The notes under the pieces: model-generated
Database searches by the model: none
What the model was told of the DNA's origin: nothing
The model's input: only the letters and a program-made list of their open reading frames with translations
Program-made: the position numbers and the translations under genes
Source: Gammaproteobacteria bacterium
GTDB lineage: Bacteria; Pseudomonadota; Gammaproteobacteria; Coxiellales; Coxiellaceae
Assembly (NCBI GenBank): GCA_023266215.1
Contig: JAHFRQ010000003.1
Span: 103,793-167,792 of the forward strand
Direction of reading: 5' to 3'
Length of the DNA stretch: 64,000 nt
Shown: positions 26,192 through 35,096 of the stretch, piece after piece
Position numbering within the stretch: position 1 is the first letter of the stretch
Layout of the letters: each line of letters opens with the position of its first letter

Positions 26192-28055
26192 ATTTTGTTA
26201 GCTCATTGCCACTCTCGGTCTTCTTGGGTTGATATCCGCACAACTTGCTGAACATTCTACTAAAGAAGCCACTGGAGTTTCCAGCGACTGAATTTTTAGA
26301 AGTACGAACGGGAGCTTCCTGAGTTTTAATGTCAACCATACTAACGGATTTTTTATCAAAATCATAAGTTTCGCTGCCACACTGATACACTACTCGCTCA
26401 TATCCCGCTGTTAAGTAGGCCTGAATAATCATTTCTTCTTTAGCAGTTAAAGTAGCTTCTTTTCCATTGATTTTTTTGTTTAATGCTGTTGTTTTATCAC
26501 CACCTACATCCAAAATCATAATGTGATTTGCAGGAGATGCACCCTGACTTGTTCGCAACGCCAAAGATTGCTGAGCCATTAAAATATATAAATGTTTTTC
26601 TGTCATTGATCCTGATTTTGATTCGGATTTACAGGTCCATTCAACAGTAATTGGATCGCCGGCGACTGTTCCAGTTTTTTCTGTGCGCGTTAAAGTAATA
26701 TCCACTTTTTCATCTGCGCCTTTTGATAGCTTATTAACAGTCGCTTCCATCTTAACAATACAGGATTTTTTAGCTGAATCAGTAATATCAACAGCAATGT
26801 CAGCGCTGTCATCTTTTTTATTCTTTTTTATCTCTAGATCAAATTTAGAAAAACTCTCTAATGCGTTAAAAAGTCCTTTTTTATTTTCATCATTACTAAG
26901 AATATCCTGAAATGTCTTAGTAATATTTTTAATATCTTCAGCTGGTTTATCAGTAAACAAGCTTTGTTCAACTGTGTGGGCAACAGCGGGTGTTGGTATG
27001 GGTTTTGGTATGGGTGCTGCTACTTGCGGTTGTGGTTGCGATACAATGGCCTCTTCCTCAGTGCTTGACTGCGCATCATCAAACTTTTGCGCATCATCAT
27101 GCTCTGAAGCACAGGACATCAAATCACTATCATCAGAGTGTAATTCTGGCGATACACCATGAGACTCATTCAAAACTAATGCGTCTAGCCGCTTCGTGCA
27201 AATAATACTGCCAAGTACGGGTTTTTGAGAATTCGTTTTATATTTATCAACATCATCAGCATCTGCAATTTTAAAACTAGCAATATATTTTTTTATCTCT
27301 TCTTCGGATAGTTTAGGATTTATACCATTAAGATCAAGCAGCATTAAGTCTTTTGTAATCTGCAACAATACATCTGAATTATTCTTAGCATCTTGATATC
27401 GTTTTTTTGTATTTTCATCAGTGGAATTTTTCAAAATAATTTCACGAACAACGCGATAGCCGCAGCTGTAGCCATCATCTTCCCCTTGTTGATTTTTCGC
27501 GGCTTGATATGTTGGGCACGAAACAGTATAACCCTCAGATGCTGGAAATACTCTATCAACTTCATTTTTAATTGCTGTTAATTTTTTGTCAAAAGATAGC
27601 GATTTTTTCTTATCGTCATCTAAAAATTTAGTATCTTCGTTAATAATTTCTATTTTTTTATTTTTAATTTTGATTGTCAGTAACGAAAAGTGGCCGCGTT
27701 TGCGATCACCTAAAATAAACTGTAAATTAAGTGTTTTATTTTTTAGGAGCTGTGTGTTTTCAATTGTTTTTTTATATTTAGACAATAAGTCTTGGTGTAA
27801 TTCAATATCTTGGCCGTTTATAGCAATGCCAAAAATGCCTGCATAGGCATAATATTCATTATCATGAGACATTATTTTGGGGCGCACAGTAGCTAAGCTT
27901 ATTTCACCAGTATCAGAAACTTGATAAGCGGAATAAATTCCCAAAAGCGCGTTAATTTCTTCTGTTACAAGCTTGTAACCATTGGTTGAAATAAAACCAT
28001 GTTGATTAATATGCTCTACGATCGAAGGTTCGACTAGCGTTTGTGTGCGTGACAT
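26190..28055 (-). CDS. Putative CE-clan cysteine protease / YopJ-like protein, candidate effector
   Basis: This 621-aa protein has no signal peptide. Residues about 110-205 show the order of a CE-clan active site: GHFSLLTIKI (H122), IEIINED (E140/D141), a Gln pair (Q189/Q190) and DGYSCGYRVV (C198). This resembles Ulp1 proteases and YopJ acetyltransferases, where H, D/E, Q and C are catalytic. A Pro/Gln-rich linker (about 330-365) leads to a second, unrecognised domain, and the C-terminus has NSSGFFSRMF. GAGGAA precedes the ATG chosen; the upstream in-frame TTG would overlap that SD. Likely host targets are ubiquitin-like conjugates or kinases, by analogy only. Confidence 0.6.
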   Translation of the reverse strand: MSRTQTLVEPSIVEHINQHGFISTNGYKLVTEEINALLGIYSAYQVSDTGEISLATVRPKIMSHDNEYYAYAGIFGIAINGQDIELHQDLLSKYKKTIENTQLLKNKTLNLQFILGDRKRGHFSLLTIKIKNKKIEIINEDTKFLDDDKKKSLSFDKKLTAIKNEVDRVFPASEGYTVSCPTYQAAKNQQGEDDGYSCGYRVVREIILKNSTDENTKKRYQDAKNNSDVLLQITKDLMLLDLNGINPKLSEEEIKKYIASFKIADADDVDKYKTNSQKPVLGSIICTKRLDALVLNESHGVSPELHSDDSDLMSCASEHDDAQKFDDAQSSTEEEAIVSQPQPQVAAPIPKPIPTPAVAHTVEQSLFTDKPAEDIKNITKTFQDILSNDENKKGLFNALESFSKFDLEIKKNKKDDSADIAVDITDSAKKSCIVKMEATVNKLSKGADEKVDITLTRTEKTGTVAGDPITVEWTCKSESKSGSMTEKHLYILMAQQSLALRTSQGASPANHIMILDVGGDKTTALNKKINGKEATLTAKEEMIIQAYLTAGYERVVYQCGSETYDFDKKSVSMVDIKTQEAPVRTSKNSVAGNSSGFFSRMFSKLCGYQPKKTESGNELTK

Positions 28056-28091
28056 CTCAATTTCCTCACTCAATTAGTACTGATTTGAAAG

Positions 28092-28124
28092 ATTGTACGC
28101 GAAATTACTTAAAAAAGTATTAAA
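28092..28124 (-). promoter_or_regulatory. Putative promoter with 11-bp-spaced TTTAA repeats upstream of the CE-clan-like gene
   Basis: On the minus strand TTTAA occurs at 28124-28120 and again at 28113-28109, an 11-bp period, followed 11 bases later by TACAAT (28097-28092). This resembles the tandem TTAA spacing of PmrA sites at Dot/Icm effector genes. The region is AT-rich, so chance is possible. A 9-bp inverted repeat (TATCCGCTT at 28134-28142, AAGCGGATA at 28199-28207) fills the rest of the gap to dnaE. Confidence 0.35.
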
Positions 28125-28210
28125 TAATGAGGTTATCCGCTTGTTTCGTGCTACGCACTACACGCGCTCCCTTAATGCCAATAGTGAATTCAACTACGAA
28201 GCGGATATAT

Positions 28211-31200
28211 TCAATACCCCACTTTCACGCACTCATCGCCGCAGAGCTGTTTTAGCTGCGCTAACAAGGCGTTTTTAGGAAAAACCTTCCATTTATCACC
28301 GAGTTGCAGCTTGGCCTTCGCGTCTTGATTCTGATAGGCCAGCGTCAACGGACAATCGCCGCCAAAAAAAGGCGTCATAATTGGCCGTAAATCTGCCATT
28401 AATTTTTCAACGTCCGCCCGGGCTTTAACGAAAATCACGACGCGCTTGGCCAATTCTGCTCGTTTATTGTCTAAATTTTCAATGCCTTCGATCGTTAAAC
28501 GCACGCTTTGGTTGAAGCTGTCTTCTTCAACTTTTCCCTTAATAATATAAACCTGATTTTTTTCTAAGTAAGGCGATACCTCGTCATATAACTTGCTGAA
28601 CATGGTCATATCCACTTGACCAGTGCGATCTTCCATCGTCAAAATCGCCATGCGCTTGCCTTGCTTTGTTATTATTTTTTTAATATTAATTAATAACCCT
28701 GCAACACTAACTGACTTGCCTAATTGATTGGATAACTCATTTAATTGGCAGGTGGTAAAATGCGAAATTTCATTTTCATAAATTCGAATCGGGTGTCCTG
28801 TTAAATACATCCCCAATGTTGCTTTTTCATTGGTTAATTTTCCCATCGCATCATCAATAACACGAACATAATGCGCGTCGTGATTAATTTCCTCTGTTAA
28901 AAACATGCCAAACAAATCTGTTTGTCCCGCTGATTTATTTTTACGTGCCTGTTCTGCTGATTTAAAAGCGGCATTAATAGAAGCTAACATGGTTGCGCGA
29001 TTAATATTAAAAATATCCATCGCGCCTGATTTAATTAAAGGCTCAATTGTTCTTCTGGATACTTTGTGTAAATCTACGCGCTCACAAAAATCAAATAAAT
29101 CTTTATAATTTCCGTTTTGAAGCCGCTCTGCAACAATATGTTCTGCTGCCGCTTCTCCAACGCCTTTAATGGCACCCAAACCAAATGTTAATTCGCCTGA
29201 TTTATTTACTTTAAATGCAAATTCGCTTTCATTAATATTCGGCGGCAACACTTTTAATTTCATCAATTCACATTCATGGTAAAAGGCGACAACTTTGTCA
29301 GTATTGTCCATATCAGACGACAAAACAGCGGACATAAATTCTGCTGGATAATGCGCTTTTAAATACGCCGTTTGATAGGCTAATAACGCATACGCTGCAG
29401 AATGTGATTTATTAAATCCATATCCTGCAAATTTTTCCATGATATCAAAAATGTGCGCTGCTAAATCGCCGTCAACACCACGATTTTTAGCGCCAGCAAT
29501 AAATATTTGACGTTGCTGCGCCATTTCTTCAGGCTTTTTCTTTCCCATGGCGCGACGCAATAAATCAGCAGCGCCCAATGAAAAACCCGCCAGCACTTGC
29601 GCAATTTGCATTACTTGTTCTTGATATAAAATCACACCATACGTCGGCTTTAAAATAGGCTCAATATCAGAATGAAAATAATGTACTTTTTCGCGACCAT
29701 GTTTTCGATTAATAAAATCATCGACCATCCCCGATTGAAGCGGGCCTGGACGAAATAAAGCAACGAGCGCTGTGATTTCTTCGAAATGATCAGGTTGCAA
29801 TCGTCGCATTAAATCTTTCATGCCGCGTGATTCTAATTGGAATACCGCCGTTGTCGCGCAATTTTTTAATAACGCAAAAACTTTTGGGTCATCTAATGGA
29901 ATTTTTTCTATATCTAAAACACTTTCTTTCAATGGATTTTTATTAATCGTATTAACGGCCCACTGAATGATCGTCAGTGTTCGCAAACCTAAAAAGTCGA
30001 ATTTTACTAGGCCCACTGCTTCCACATCATCTTTATCAAATTGCGTCACGATGTGTGTGGATCCAGCTTCACAATATAGCGGTGCAAAATCGGTTAATTT
30101 CGTTGGCGCAATCACAACGCCGCCCGCATGCTTACCTGCGTTTCTTGTAATGCCTTCTAATTTTTTCGCTAAATTAATTAAGGTCGCGACATCTTCTTCG
30201 GTTTGATATAACTTCGCAAGCTCCGCTTCTTGGCTTAGCGCTTTTTCTAATGTCATGTCAATTTCAAATGGAATTAATTTTGCAATTTTATCAACAAAGC
30301 CATAAGGGTATGCTAATACGCGTCCGACGTCGCGAATCACCGCTTTTGCCGCCATGGTTCCATACGTAATAATTTGAGAGACCGCTTCTCTGCCATAACG
30401 ATTGGCCACATAATCAATCACACGATCGCGATTATCCATGCAAAAATCAACGTCAAAGTCAGGCAATGAGATTCGTTCTGGATTTAAAAATCGCTCGAAT
30501 AATAATTCATGTGCAATAGGATCTAGGCCAGTAATACCCAAAGCATAAGCAACCAACGATCCTGCGCCTGATCCGCGGCCTGGTCCCACGGGAATGCCAT
30601 TTTGCTTTGACCAACGAATAAAATCAGCAACAATTAAAAAATAACCTGTGAAACCCATGTTATTAATAACGGATAGTTCTCGCGCCAATCGATCATCATA
30701 AACTTTCTTTTTTTCAGGTGTTAAATTAACGTAATGTGATAGCCTTTCTGTTAAGCCATCTTGTGATTGCTGTTCAATGTATTCAATTAAGTTTTCGCCG
30801 TTAGGTGTTGTAAAAATAGGAAAAAAAGCTTTTCCCAATACTAATTTCACATTGCAGCGCTTTGCGATCTCAAGAGAATTTTCTATTGCTTCTGGAATAT
30901 CAGAAAATAAAACCTCCATTTGTTCTGCGCTTTTAAAATATTGCGCTTCGCTGTAATTTTTAGGACGCTTGGAATCACTTAGCACATTGCCCGTTTGCAC
31001 ACAAACTCGCGCTTCATGCGCTTCAAAATCAGCTTCATCTAAAAATCGAACATCATTCGTTGCAACCACAGGTAAAGTGAATTTTTCAGATAAATTTAAG
31101 GCGTTTTGAATATACTCTTCTTCACCAGAACGATTGGTGCGCTGTAATTCTAAATAAAAATGATCTGAAAAATTTTCTTGCCAGTATTGTAATCTTTTCT

Positions 31201-31639
31201 CCGCCAGTGCTAAATCATTTGAAAGCAATGCTTTGCCGATATCACCTTGACGACCGCCTGATAAAATAATCAACCCTTCTCTTGCTTTCGTTAACCAATC
31301 ACGCAAAATAGTCGGAATGCCTTTGACTTGACCTTCGGTATACGCCTTTGAGATTAATTCACGCAAATTAGCGTAGCCAGACTGGTTTTTACAAAGCGCG
31401 GTCAATAAAAATAAGTTTTTGTCTTCGCGTAAAATAAAATCGCAACCAATAATAGGCTTTATTTTTTTGCTCAGTGCTTTTTTATAAAATTTAACGAGAC
31501 CAAATAAATTAATGCGATCAGTAATTGCGACAGCTGGCATATTGTATTCTGATACTCGATCCATTAATTCATCAATGCGCACCATTCCATCGACAATCGA
31601 GTATTCGGTGTGTACTTTTAAGTGAACAAAAGAAGTCAT
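28211..31639 (-). CDS. dnaE: DNA polymerase III subunit alpha
   Basis: This is the replicative polymerase catalytic subunit, 1142 aa. The PHP domain opens with FVHLKVHTEYSIVDGMV. The C-family polymerase palm carries PGRGSGAGSLVAYALGIT and LPDFDVDFCMDNRDRVIDYV, the catalytic aspartates. An HhH region (FCERVDLHKVSRRTIEPLI), an OB fold near residue 985 and a tau-binding tail follow. The ATG is 3 bases after the proS stop with no separate promoter, so it is probably co-transcribed with proS. Confidence 0.97.
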   Translation of the reverse strand: MTSFVHLKVHTEYSIVDGMVRIDELMDRVSEYNMPAVAITDRINLFGLVKFYKKALSKKIKPIIGCDFILREDKNLFLLTALCKNQSGYANLRELISKAYTEGQVKGIPTILRDWLTKAREGLIILSGGRQGDIGKALLSNDLALAEKRLQYWQENFSDHFYLELQRTNRSGEEEYIQNALNLSEKFTLPVVATNDVRFLDEADFEAHEARVCVQTGNVLSDSKRPKNYSEAQYFKSAEQMEVLFSDIPEAIENSLEIAKRCNVKLVLGKAFFPIFTTPNGENLIEYIEQQSQDGLTERLSHYVNLTPEKKKVYDDRLARELSVINNMGFTGYFLIVADFIRWSKQNGIPVGPGRGSGAGSLVAYALGITGLDPIAHELLFERFLNPERISLPDFDVDFCMDNRDRVIDYVANRYGREAVSQIITYGTMAAKAVIRDVGRVLAYPYGFVDKIAKLIPFEIDMTLEKALSQEAELAKLYQTEEDVATLINLAKKLEGITRNAGKHAGGVVIAPTKLTDFAPLYCEAGSTHIVTQFDKDDVEAVGLVKFDFLGLRTLTIIQWAVNTINKNPLKESVLDIEKIPLDDPKVFALLKNCATTAVFQLESRGMKDLMRRLQPDHFEEITALVALFRPGPLQSGMVDDFINRKHGREKVHYFHSDIEPILKPTYGVILYQEQVMQIAQVLAGFSLGAADLLRRAMGKKKPEEMAQQRQIFIAGAKNRGVDGDLAAHIFDIMEKFAGYGFNKSHSAAYALLAYQTAYLKAHYPAEFMSAVLSSDMDNTDKVVAFYHECELMKLKVLPPNINESEFAFKVNKSGELTFGLGAIKGVGEAAAEHIVAERLQNGNYKDLFDFCERVDLHKVSRRTIEPLIKSGAMDIFNINRATMLASINAAFKSAEQARKNKSAGQTDLFGMFLTEEINHDAHYVRVIDDAMGKLTNEKATLGMYLTGHPIRIYENEISHFTTCQLNELSNQLGKSVSVAGLLINIKKIITKQGKRMAILTMEDRTGQVDMTMFSKLYDEVSPYLEKNQVYIIKGKVEEDSFNQSVRLTIEGIENLDNKRAELAKRVVIFVKARADVEKLMADLRPIMTPFFGGDCPLTLAYQNQDAKAKLQLGDKWKVFPKNALLAQLKQLCGDECVKVGY

Positions 31640-31642
31640 ATT

Positions 31643-33142
31643 TTAATACGCTTTTGCAAAAATCGTTTTTTTATCTACTTTTTCACCGGTAAAAATGCAG
31701 TTTCCGGGTTGATCGTTATTTTCCAATGGAATACAGCGCGCCGATGCTTTAAGTGATTTTAATAATGCTTCTAATTCTGCTGTGTCTTTGGCATAACAAG
31801 ACACAAAACGATTATTAAGACTCTCGTCTGTATTCTCAGTAAATATTTTTTTAAATTCGTTGGCATCTGAAACAGAAACAATATTATTTTTCATAAAGCT
31901 ATCCGCTTTTTGAAATAATCCTTTTTGCATTTCATCAAGCCAAGTCACTGCTGATGACAATACAGCTGATTGCTCGGTAGATTGTTTTTTTAAGTCAGGA
32001 TCATTTCGTTTACAAAGCATCACAGTTTGGTTTTCAATATCGCGTGGTCCTAATTCGATAATCAAAGGCACGCCCTTTTTAATCCAATGCCAAAATTTTT
32101 CGCCACCGCGCATGTCACGATAATCAATAAATACACGTAGTTTTTCGCCTTTAAAAATTAATTCTGATAATTGTTTTTTTAATTGTTCAGCAGCAGTCTG
32201 AACGCGCGCTTTCTCTTCTTCTGATTTAATAATAGTTAAAATAACAACATGATAAGGCGACACCGCTGGCGGCAAAACCAAGCCATTATCATCTGAGTGC
32301 GTCATGATTAATCCGCCAATCAGACGCGTTGAAACGCCCCACGATGTTGTAAAAGCAAATTGTTTTTCGCCAGTTTCATTTGTAAATTCGATATTATATG
32401 CTTTTGAAAAATGCTGCCCCAAAAAATGCGAGGTGCCCGCTTGAAGCGCCTTTCCATCTTGCATCATCGCTTCAATGCAATACGTATTCACAGCGCCGGG
32501 AAAACGTTCGCTCTCTGTTTTTTCGCCTTTAATGACCGGCATTGCTAGAAATTCAGTGGCATGCTTTGCATAGACATCAAGCATCTTTTTAGTTTCATCT
32601 ACGGCTTCTGATTCTGTTGCGTGCGCTGTGTGGCCTTCTTGCCATAAAAATTCTGAGGTTCTTAAAAACAAACGCGTGCGCATTTCCCAGCGCATCACAT
32701 TAGCCCATTGATTAATTAAAATCGGCAAATCGCGATGCGATTGAACCCATTTAGAATACATGACGCCAATCATGGTTTCGCTGGTTGGTCGAATAACGTA
32801 AGGCTCTTCTAATTCACCATCAGGAATTAATTTTCCATCAACACCTTTTAAGCGATGATGCGTCACAACCGCGCATTCTTTAGCAAAGCCTTCGATATGC
32901 TTGGCTTCTTTTTCAAGCTGGCTCAACGGAATTAAGAGCGGAAAATAAGCATTAACATGTCCTGTTTCTTTAATGCGCCCGTCCAAATCTTTTTGAATAT
33001 TTTCCCAAATGGCATATCCCCATGGTTTAATCACCATGCAACCGCGCGTCGGCGAATTTTCCGCCATATCAGCTGCTGAAATAACTTGTTGGTACCATTC
33101 TGGATAATTATCTTTGCGTGTTGGAACAATGGCTGTTTTCAT
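31643..33142 (-). CDS. proS: Proline-tRNA ligase, archaeal/eukaryotic (type 3) form
   Basis: This 499-aa class II synthetase belongs to the short form lacking the bacterial editing insertion. The evidence is the N-terminus (PEWYQQVISAADMAENSPTRG, then MVIKPWGYAIWENIQ), the core TSHFLGQHFSKAYNIEF and SWGVSTRLIGGLIMTHSDD, and the C-terminal zinc-like extension ending KTIFAKAY, whose final Tyr is typical of the group. Most gammaproteobacteria use the bacterial type of about 570 aa with an INS editing domain. This gene therefore points to lateral acquisition or lineage-specific replacement. It lies between ddl and dnaE. Confidence 0.93.
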   Translation of the reverse strand: MKTAIVPTRKDNYPEWYQQVISAADMAENSPTRGCMVIKPWGYAIWENIQKDLDGRIKETGHVNAYFPLLIPLSQLEKEAKHIEGFAKECAVVTHHRLKGVDGKLIPDGELEEPYVIRPTSETMIGVMYSKWVQSHRDLPILINQWANVMRWEMRTRLFLRTSEFLWQEGHTAHATESEAVDETKKMLDVYAKHATEFLAMPVIKGEKTESERFPGAVNTYCIEAMMQDGKALQAGTSHFLGQHFSKAYNIEFTNETGEKQFAFTTSWGVSTRLIGGLIMTHSDDNGLVLPPAVSPYHVVILTIIKSEEEKARVQTAAEQLKKQLSELIFKGEKLRVFIDYRDMRGGEKFWHWIKKGVPLIIELGPRDIENQTVMLCKRNDPDLKKQSTEQSAVLSSAVTWLDEMQKGLFQKADSFMKNNIVSVSDANEFKKIFTENTDESLNNRFVSCYAKDTAELEALLKSLKASARCIPLENNDQPGNCIFTGEKVDKKTIFAKAY

Positions 33143-33211
33143 TTTTTTATGTTTACCTTTATTTAATGTTTTTTTGAACTGTAAAGGAATCCTTGACAGT
33201 TGCCCTTGGCA

Positions 33212-34321
33212 TTAGTCCGCGCAAGATTTATAAATCCGATTAAGCTTCTTTTTCTCTTTAAATCGCGCTAAACCAAAATTGATTAACTCATCTAATAATT
33301 CAGCATAGCTCATTCCTGTTGCGATCCAATTTTTAGGATATAAACTAATATTGGTAAAACCCGGAATAGTATTAAGCTCATTAATATATAATTTTTCATC
33401 TTGTGTATAAAAGAAATCAACGCGTGCCATACCAACGCAACGCGTTATTTTAAAAGCTTGAATCGCTAAATCTTGAATAGTTGAAATTAACGCTGCGGAA
33501 ATATTTTCCGCGGGTGATTTGATGGTCGCGGCTTTTTCATCTAAATATTTTGCTTCATACGTGTAAAAATCCGTGTGCTTTACCACTTCACCAGGCTTAG
33601 AGGCTTTAGGATTTTCATTGCCTAAAACAGAGCATTCTAATTCACGCGCAACCATCGCTTCTTCAATTAAAATATGTTCATCGTATTCAAAAGCTGTTTT
33701 TAAAGCCGCATTAAATTCTGATAAATTAGTTACTTTTGAAACACCGACGGCTGAACCTAAACTATTGGGCTTAATAAATAATATTTCACCTAATTGTTTT
33801 TTCACATCGTCGTAATTAATTTTATTAGATTCTGATTTTGAAAAATATAAAAATTTGACGACGGGCAAGCCTGCTTCTTTTAATAATCTTTTGGTCGCGT
33901 CTTTATCCATGATAATCGCTGAGCTTAAAACATCAGCGCCAACATAAGGGATATTTAAAATTTCTAAAAATCCTTGCATGGTGCCATCTTCACCATTGGT
34001 TCCATGCAGCATGGGAAAAACACAGTCAAATATAACGGGCTGTTGCGGCGCTGTTGTAATAATAAAGGGATGCGGATTGCCGGGTGCAAAATGAATATAA
34101 ACGGCTGCAGGTTTTGCCGCCAACGCTTTGACATCATTTAATAAAAAATCTTCTGGTGATTGAATAAATAACCAACGGCCATCGGATAAAATATAAGCGA
34201 TAGCAACTTCATATTTATTTTTATCTAATCCAGCCACGACATTGCGGGCAGAAATCACCGAAATCTCATGCTCAGTCGATTGACCGCCACAGAGTACCAA
34301 AATGGATAGTTTGTTTGTCAC
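33212..34321 (-). CDS. ddl: D-alanine-D-alanine ligase
   Basis: The ATP-grasp enzyme makes the D-Ala-D-Ala dipeptide of peptidoglycan. The 369-aa chain has VLCGGQSTEHEISVISARN, LHGTNGEDGTMQGFLE, FIKPNSLGSAVGVSKV and the metal-binding YINELNTIPGFT at the end. The length and order fit the DdlA/B group with an extended loop. The start is GTG, with AGGAAGGAAA upstream. It is not within a mur/fts cluster here. Confidence 0.95.
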   Translation of the reverse strand: MTNKLSILVLCGGQSTEHEISVISARNVVAGLDKNKYEVAIAYILSDGRWLFIQSPEDFLLNDVKALAAKPAAVYIHFAPGNPHPFIITTAPQQPVIFDCVFPMLHGTNGEDGTMQGFLEILNIPYVGADVLSSAIIMDKDATKRLLKEAGLPVVKFLYFSKSESNKINYDDVKKQLGEILFIKPNSLGSAVGVSKVTNLSEFNAALKTAFEYDEHILIEEAMVARELECSVLGNENPKASKPGEVVKHTDFYTYEAKYLDEKAATIKSPAENISAALISTIQDLAIQAFKITRCVGMARVDFFYTQDEKLYINELNTIPGFTNISLYPKNWIATGMSYAELLDELINFGLARFKEKKKLNRIYKSCAD

Positions 34322-34411
34322 GGGAATTTCCTTCCTTAAATTGCCCTATCTTCTCATAAACCATTGAAATTCGGAAACACTCCTTGATTTTCTTGATTTT
34401 CTGGCTATTTA

Positions 34412-34446
34412 CTCCAGTATGTCGTATAATTGTCGACATACTGGAG
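34412..34446 (+). promoter_or_regulatory. Operator dyad over the promoter of the second AbiE-type pair
   Basis: Perfect 13-bp arms CTCCAGTATGTCG and CGACATACTGGAG flank a 9-base centre that contains TATAAT (34425-34430). The right arm also contains the SD GGAG of the antitoxin gene. A protein bound here would block the -10 box, and an RNA stem could mask the SD. AbiEi proteins are known to autorepress through inverted repeats. Confidence 0.8.
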
Positions 34447-34452
34447 AAACAA

Positions 34453-35094
34453 ATGAGAGCTGAATATTTAAGAAAACTAGCGGGTCAAGAAGAAATAGAC
34501 TATGGCTTTGTCATGTCTGCGTTGAGTCATTATGCGGCGCCACGCGATAAAATTACTGCATGGTTGAAATCCAAGGAATTACTTCGCGTCAAAAAGGGCT
34601 TGTACGTTTTTGGTCACAATATTGCACTTCGACCTTACTCAAAGGAAGTGCTGGCCAATTTAATTTATGGCCCCTCCGCTATTTCGATGAATTATGCATT
34701 AAGTTATTATGGCTTAATTCCTGAGCGCGTTAATACAGTGACCAATATTACCAATAATCGTTTTAAATCTTTTTCAACACCGGTTGGTGTTTTTAAATAT
34801 TATTATTTAAATTCTGAAAAATATTCAACTGGCATTGTATTAAATAAAACATATCAAGACCAATCTTACTTAATCGCGACTCCCGAGAAAGCACTGTGCG
34901 ATCAAATTCATATTGCTGACAAAGATATTTATTTAGATAATTTAGCTGATTTAGAAAAATATTTATTATTTGATCTTCGAATAGATGAAGGCACACTTAT
35001 TAAATTTAAATTAACGCAACTTGAAGAAATAGCGCATTGTTATCACGATACTCGAATTAACTTGCTTCATCAATATATTAAATCGAGAAAATAA
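34453..35094 (+). CDS. AbiEi-family antitoxin / transcriptional regulator
   Basis: This 213-aa protein begins with a winged-helix domain (ALSHYAAPRDKITAWLKSKE, then LLRVKKGLYVFG). The AbiEi C-terminal domain follows, with GPSAISMNYALSYYGLIPE and the motif TPEKALCDQIH. ATG at 34453 follows GGAG. The toxin gene begins 2 bases after its stop. It differs strongly from the antitoxin at 7613, so the window holds two independent AbiE-type modules. This pair interrupts the space between ddl and rnhB. Confidence 0.88.
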   Translation: MRAEYLRKLAGQEEIDYGFVMSALSHYAAPRDKITAWLKSKELLRVKKGLYVFGHNIALRPYSKEVLANLIYGPSAISMNYALSYYGLIPERVNTVTNITNNRFKSFSTPVGVFKYYYLNSEKYSTGIVLNKTYQDQSYLIATPEKALCDQIHIADKDIYLDNLADLEKYLLFDLRIDEGTLIKFKLTQLEEIAHCYHDTRINLLHQYIKSRK

Positions 35095-35096
35095 TC

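Noticed and set aside
28093..28278. Plus-strand frame of 61 codons between the CE-clan-like gene and dnaE
   Set aside because: It has no SD, overlaps the end of dnaE in antisense and has a shuffled-looking composition. The inverted repeat there explains the sequence better.
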